Assembly: GCA_964617665.1 (NCBI GenBank)
Contig: CAZUAH010000826.1
Span: 1-5,035, forward strand
Reading direction: 5' to 3'
Length of the DNA stretch: 5,035 bases
Origin: JADHUC01 sp964617665
GTDB taxonomy: Bacteria > Planctomycetota > Planctomycetia > Pirellulales > Pirellulaceae
Notes under the pieces: generated by a model
The model's database searches: none
What the model was told of the DNA's origin: nothing
Seen by the model: the letters and a program-made list of their open reading frames with translations, nothing else
Position numbers and translations under genes: made by a program
Part shown: piece by piece, positions 4,801-5,035 of the stretch
Position numbering within the stretch: position 1 is the first letter of the stretch
Layout: every line of letters begins with the position of its first letter

Positions 4801-5035
4801 GTGGCTACATACAAGACTAGCGATTTTCGTAAGGGACTGAAGGTCAAGATCGACGGCGATCCGTATTTGGTTGTAGAGTCGACCTTCCGCAAACCGGGAA
4901 AAGGCAATGCCATCTATACGTTGCGGTTGAGAAACCTGCTCCGCGGTACGGTCATCGAGCGGAACTACAAGGGTGGCGAGTCGATCGAGGCGGCTGACGT
5001 CGAGGAAATCGACGTGCAATACCTGTATCGTCAGG
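4801..5035 (+). CDS. efp: Elongation factor P, N-terminal part (3' end beyond window)
   Basis: EF-P binds ribosomes stalled on consecutive prolines and helps peptide bond formation through a modified residue in domain I. The frame from GTG gives 78 residues before the edge: VATYKTSDFRKGLKVKIDGD at the N-terminus, then FRKPGKGNA (29-37), LRLRNLLRGTVIERNYKGGE (41-60), and the start of domain II (DVQYLYRQ, 71-78). Lys34 lies in PGKG exactly where E. coli EF-P carries its beta-lysyl modification, and epmB is the divergent neighbour, so this is expected to be the EpmA/EpmB-modified subtype rather than the arginine (EarP, rhamnosylated) type. The full protein would be about 185-190 residues; the remainder of domain II and domain III lie to the right. 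GTG replaces ATG as start. Confidence 0.95.
   Translation, partial: MATYKTSDFRKGLKVKIDGDPYLVVESTFRKPGKGNAIYTLRLRNLLRGTVIERNYKGGESIEAADVEEIDVQYLYRQ

Overview
The window is a moderately GC-rich stretch of bacterial chromosome with five protein-coding genes and one internally deleted gene. Two genes run off the ends. I see no RNA gene, CRISPR array, insertion sequence or phage gene. The protein styles (a YdjM-like membrane hydrolase opening MTTIEHAMLG, a rhomboid with a long soluble tail, EF-P with a modifiable Lys34 next to EpmB) suggest a planctomycete, perhaps Pirellulales. That placement rests on remembered resemblance only.

Layout. Positions 1-235 (minus strand) hold the N-terminal part of a YdjM/DUF457-type membrane-bound metal-dependent hydrolase that leaves the window on the left. 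A 128-bp divergent gap (236-363), containing a strong hairpin, separates it from a rhomboid-family intramembrane protease (364-1536, plus) with six membrane segments and a long cytosolic helical tail. After 95 bp, with a dyad and a good Shine-Dalgarno site, comes a complete FGGY-family sugar kinase, xylulokinase-like (1632-3266, plus). It converges on a minus-strand pair: epmB (3694-4722) followed 43 bp downstream by a cysteine-synthase-like gene (3330-3650) that has lost its whole middle in frame. On the right edge, efp (4801 onward, plus) is divergent from epmB.

Functional links. The only clear pathway is translation: EpmB (lysine 2,3-aminomutase) makes the (R)-beta-lysine that EpmA attaches to Lys34 of EF-P, and EF-P then relieves ribosome stalling at polyproline stretches. 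EpmB with its CxxxCxxC cluster motif and EF-P with Lys34 in PGKGNA are both visible; EpmA is not in the window. The hydrolase, rhomboid and kinase show no obvious link to each other.

The most unusual item is the 106-codon cysteine-synthase remnant. Both ends of the family are preserved with good codon structure, but the substrate loop and the PLP phosphate loop are gone. I found no convincing evidence of a wholly new multi-gene system here.
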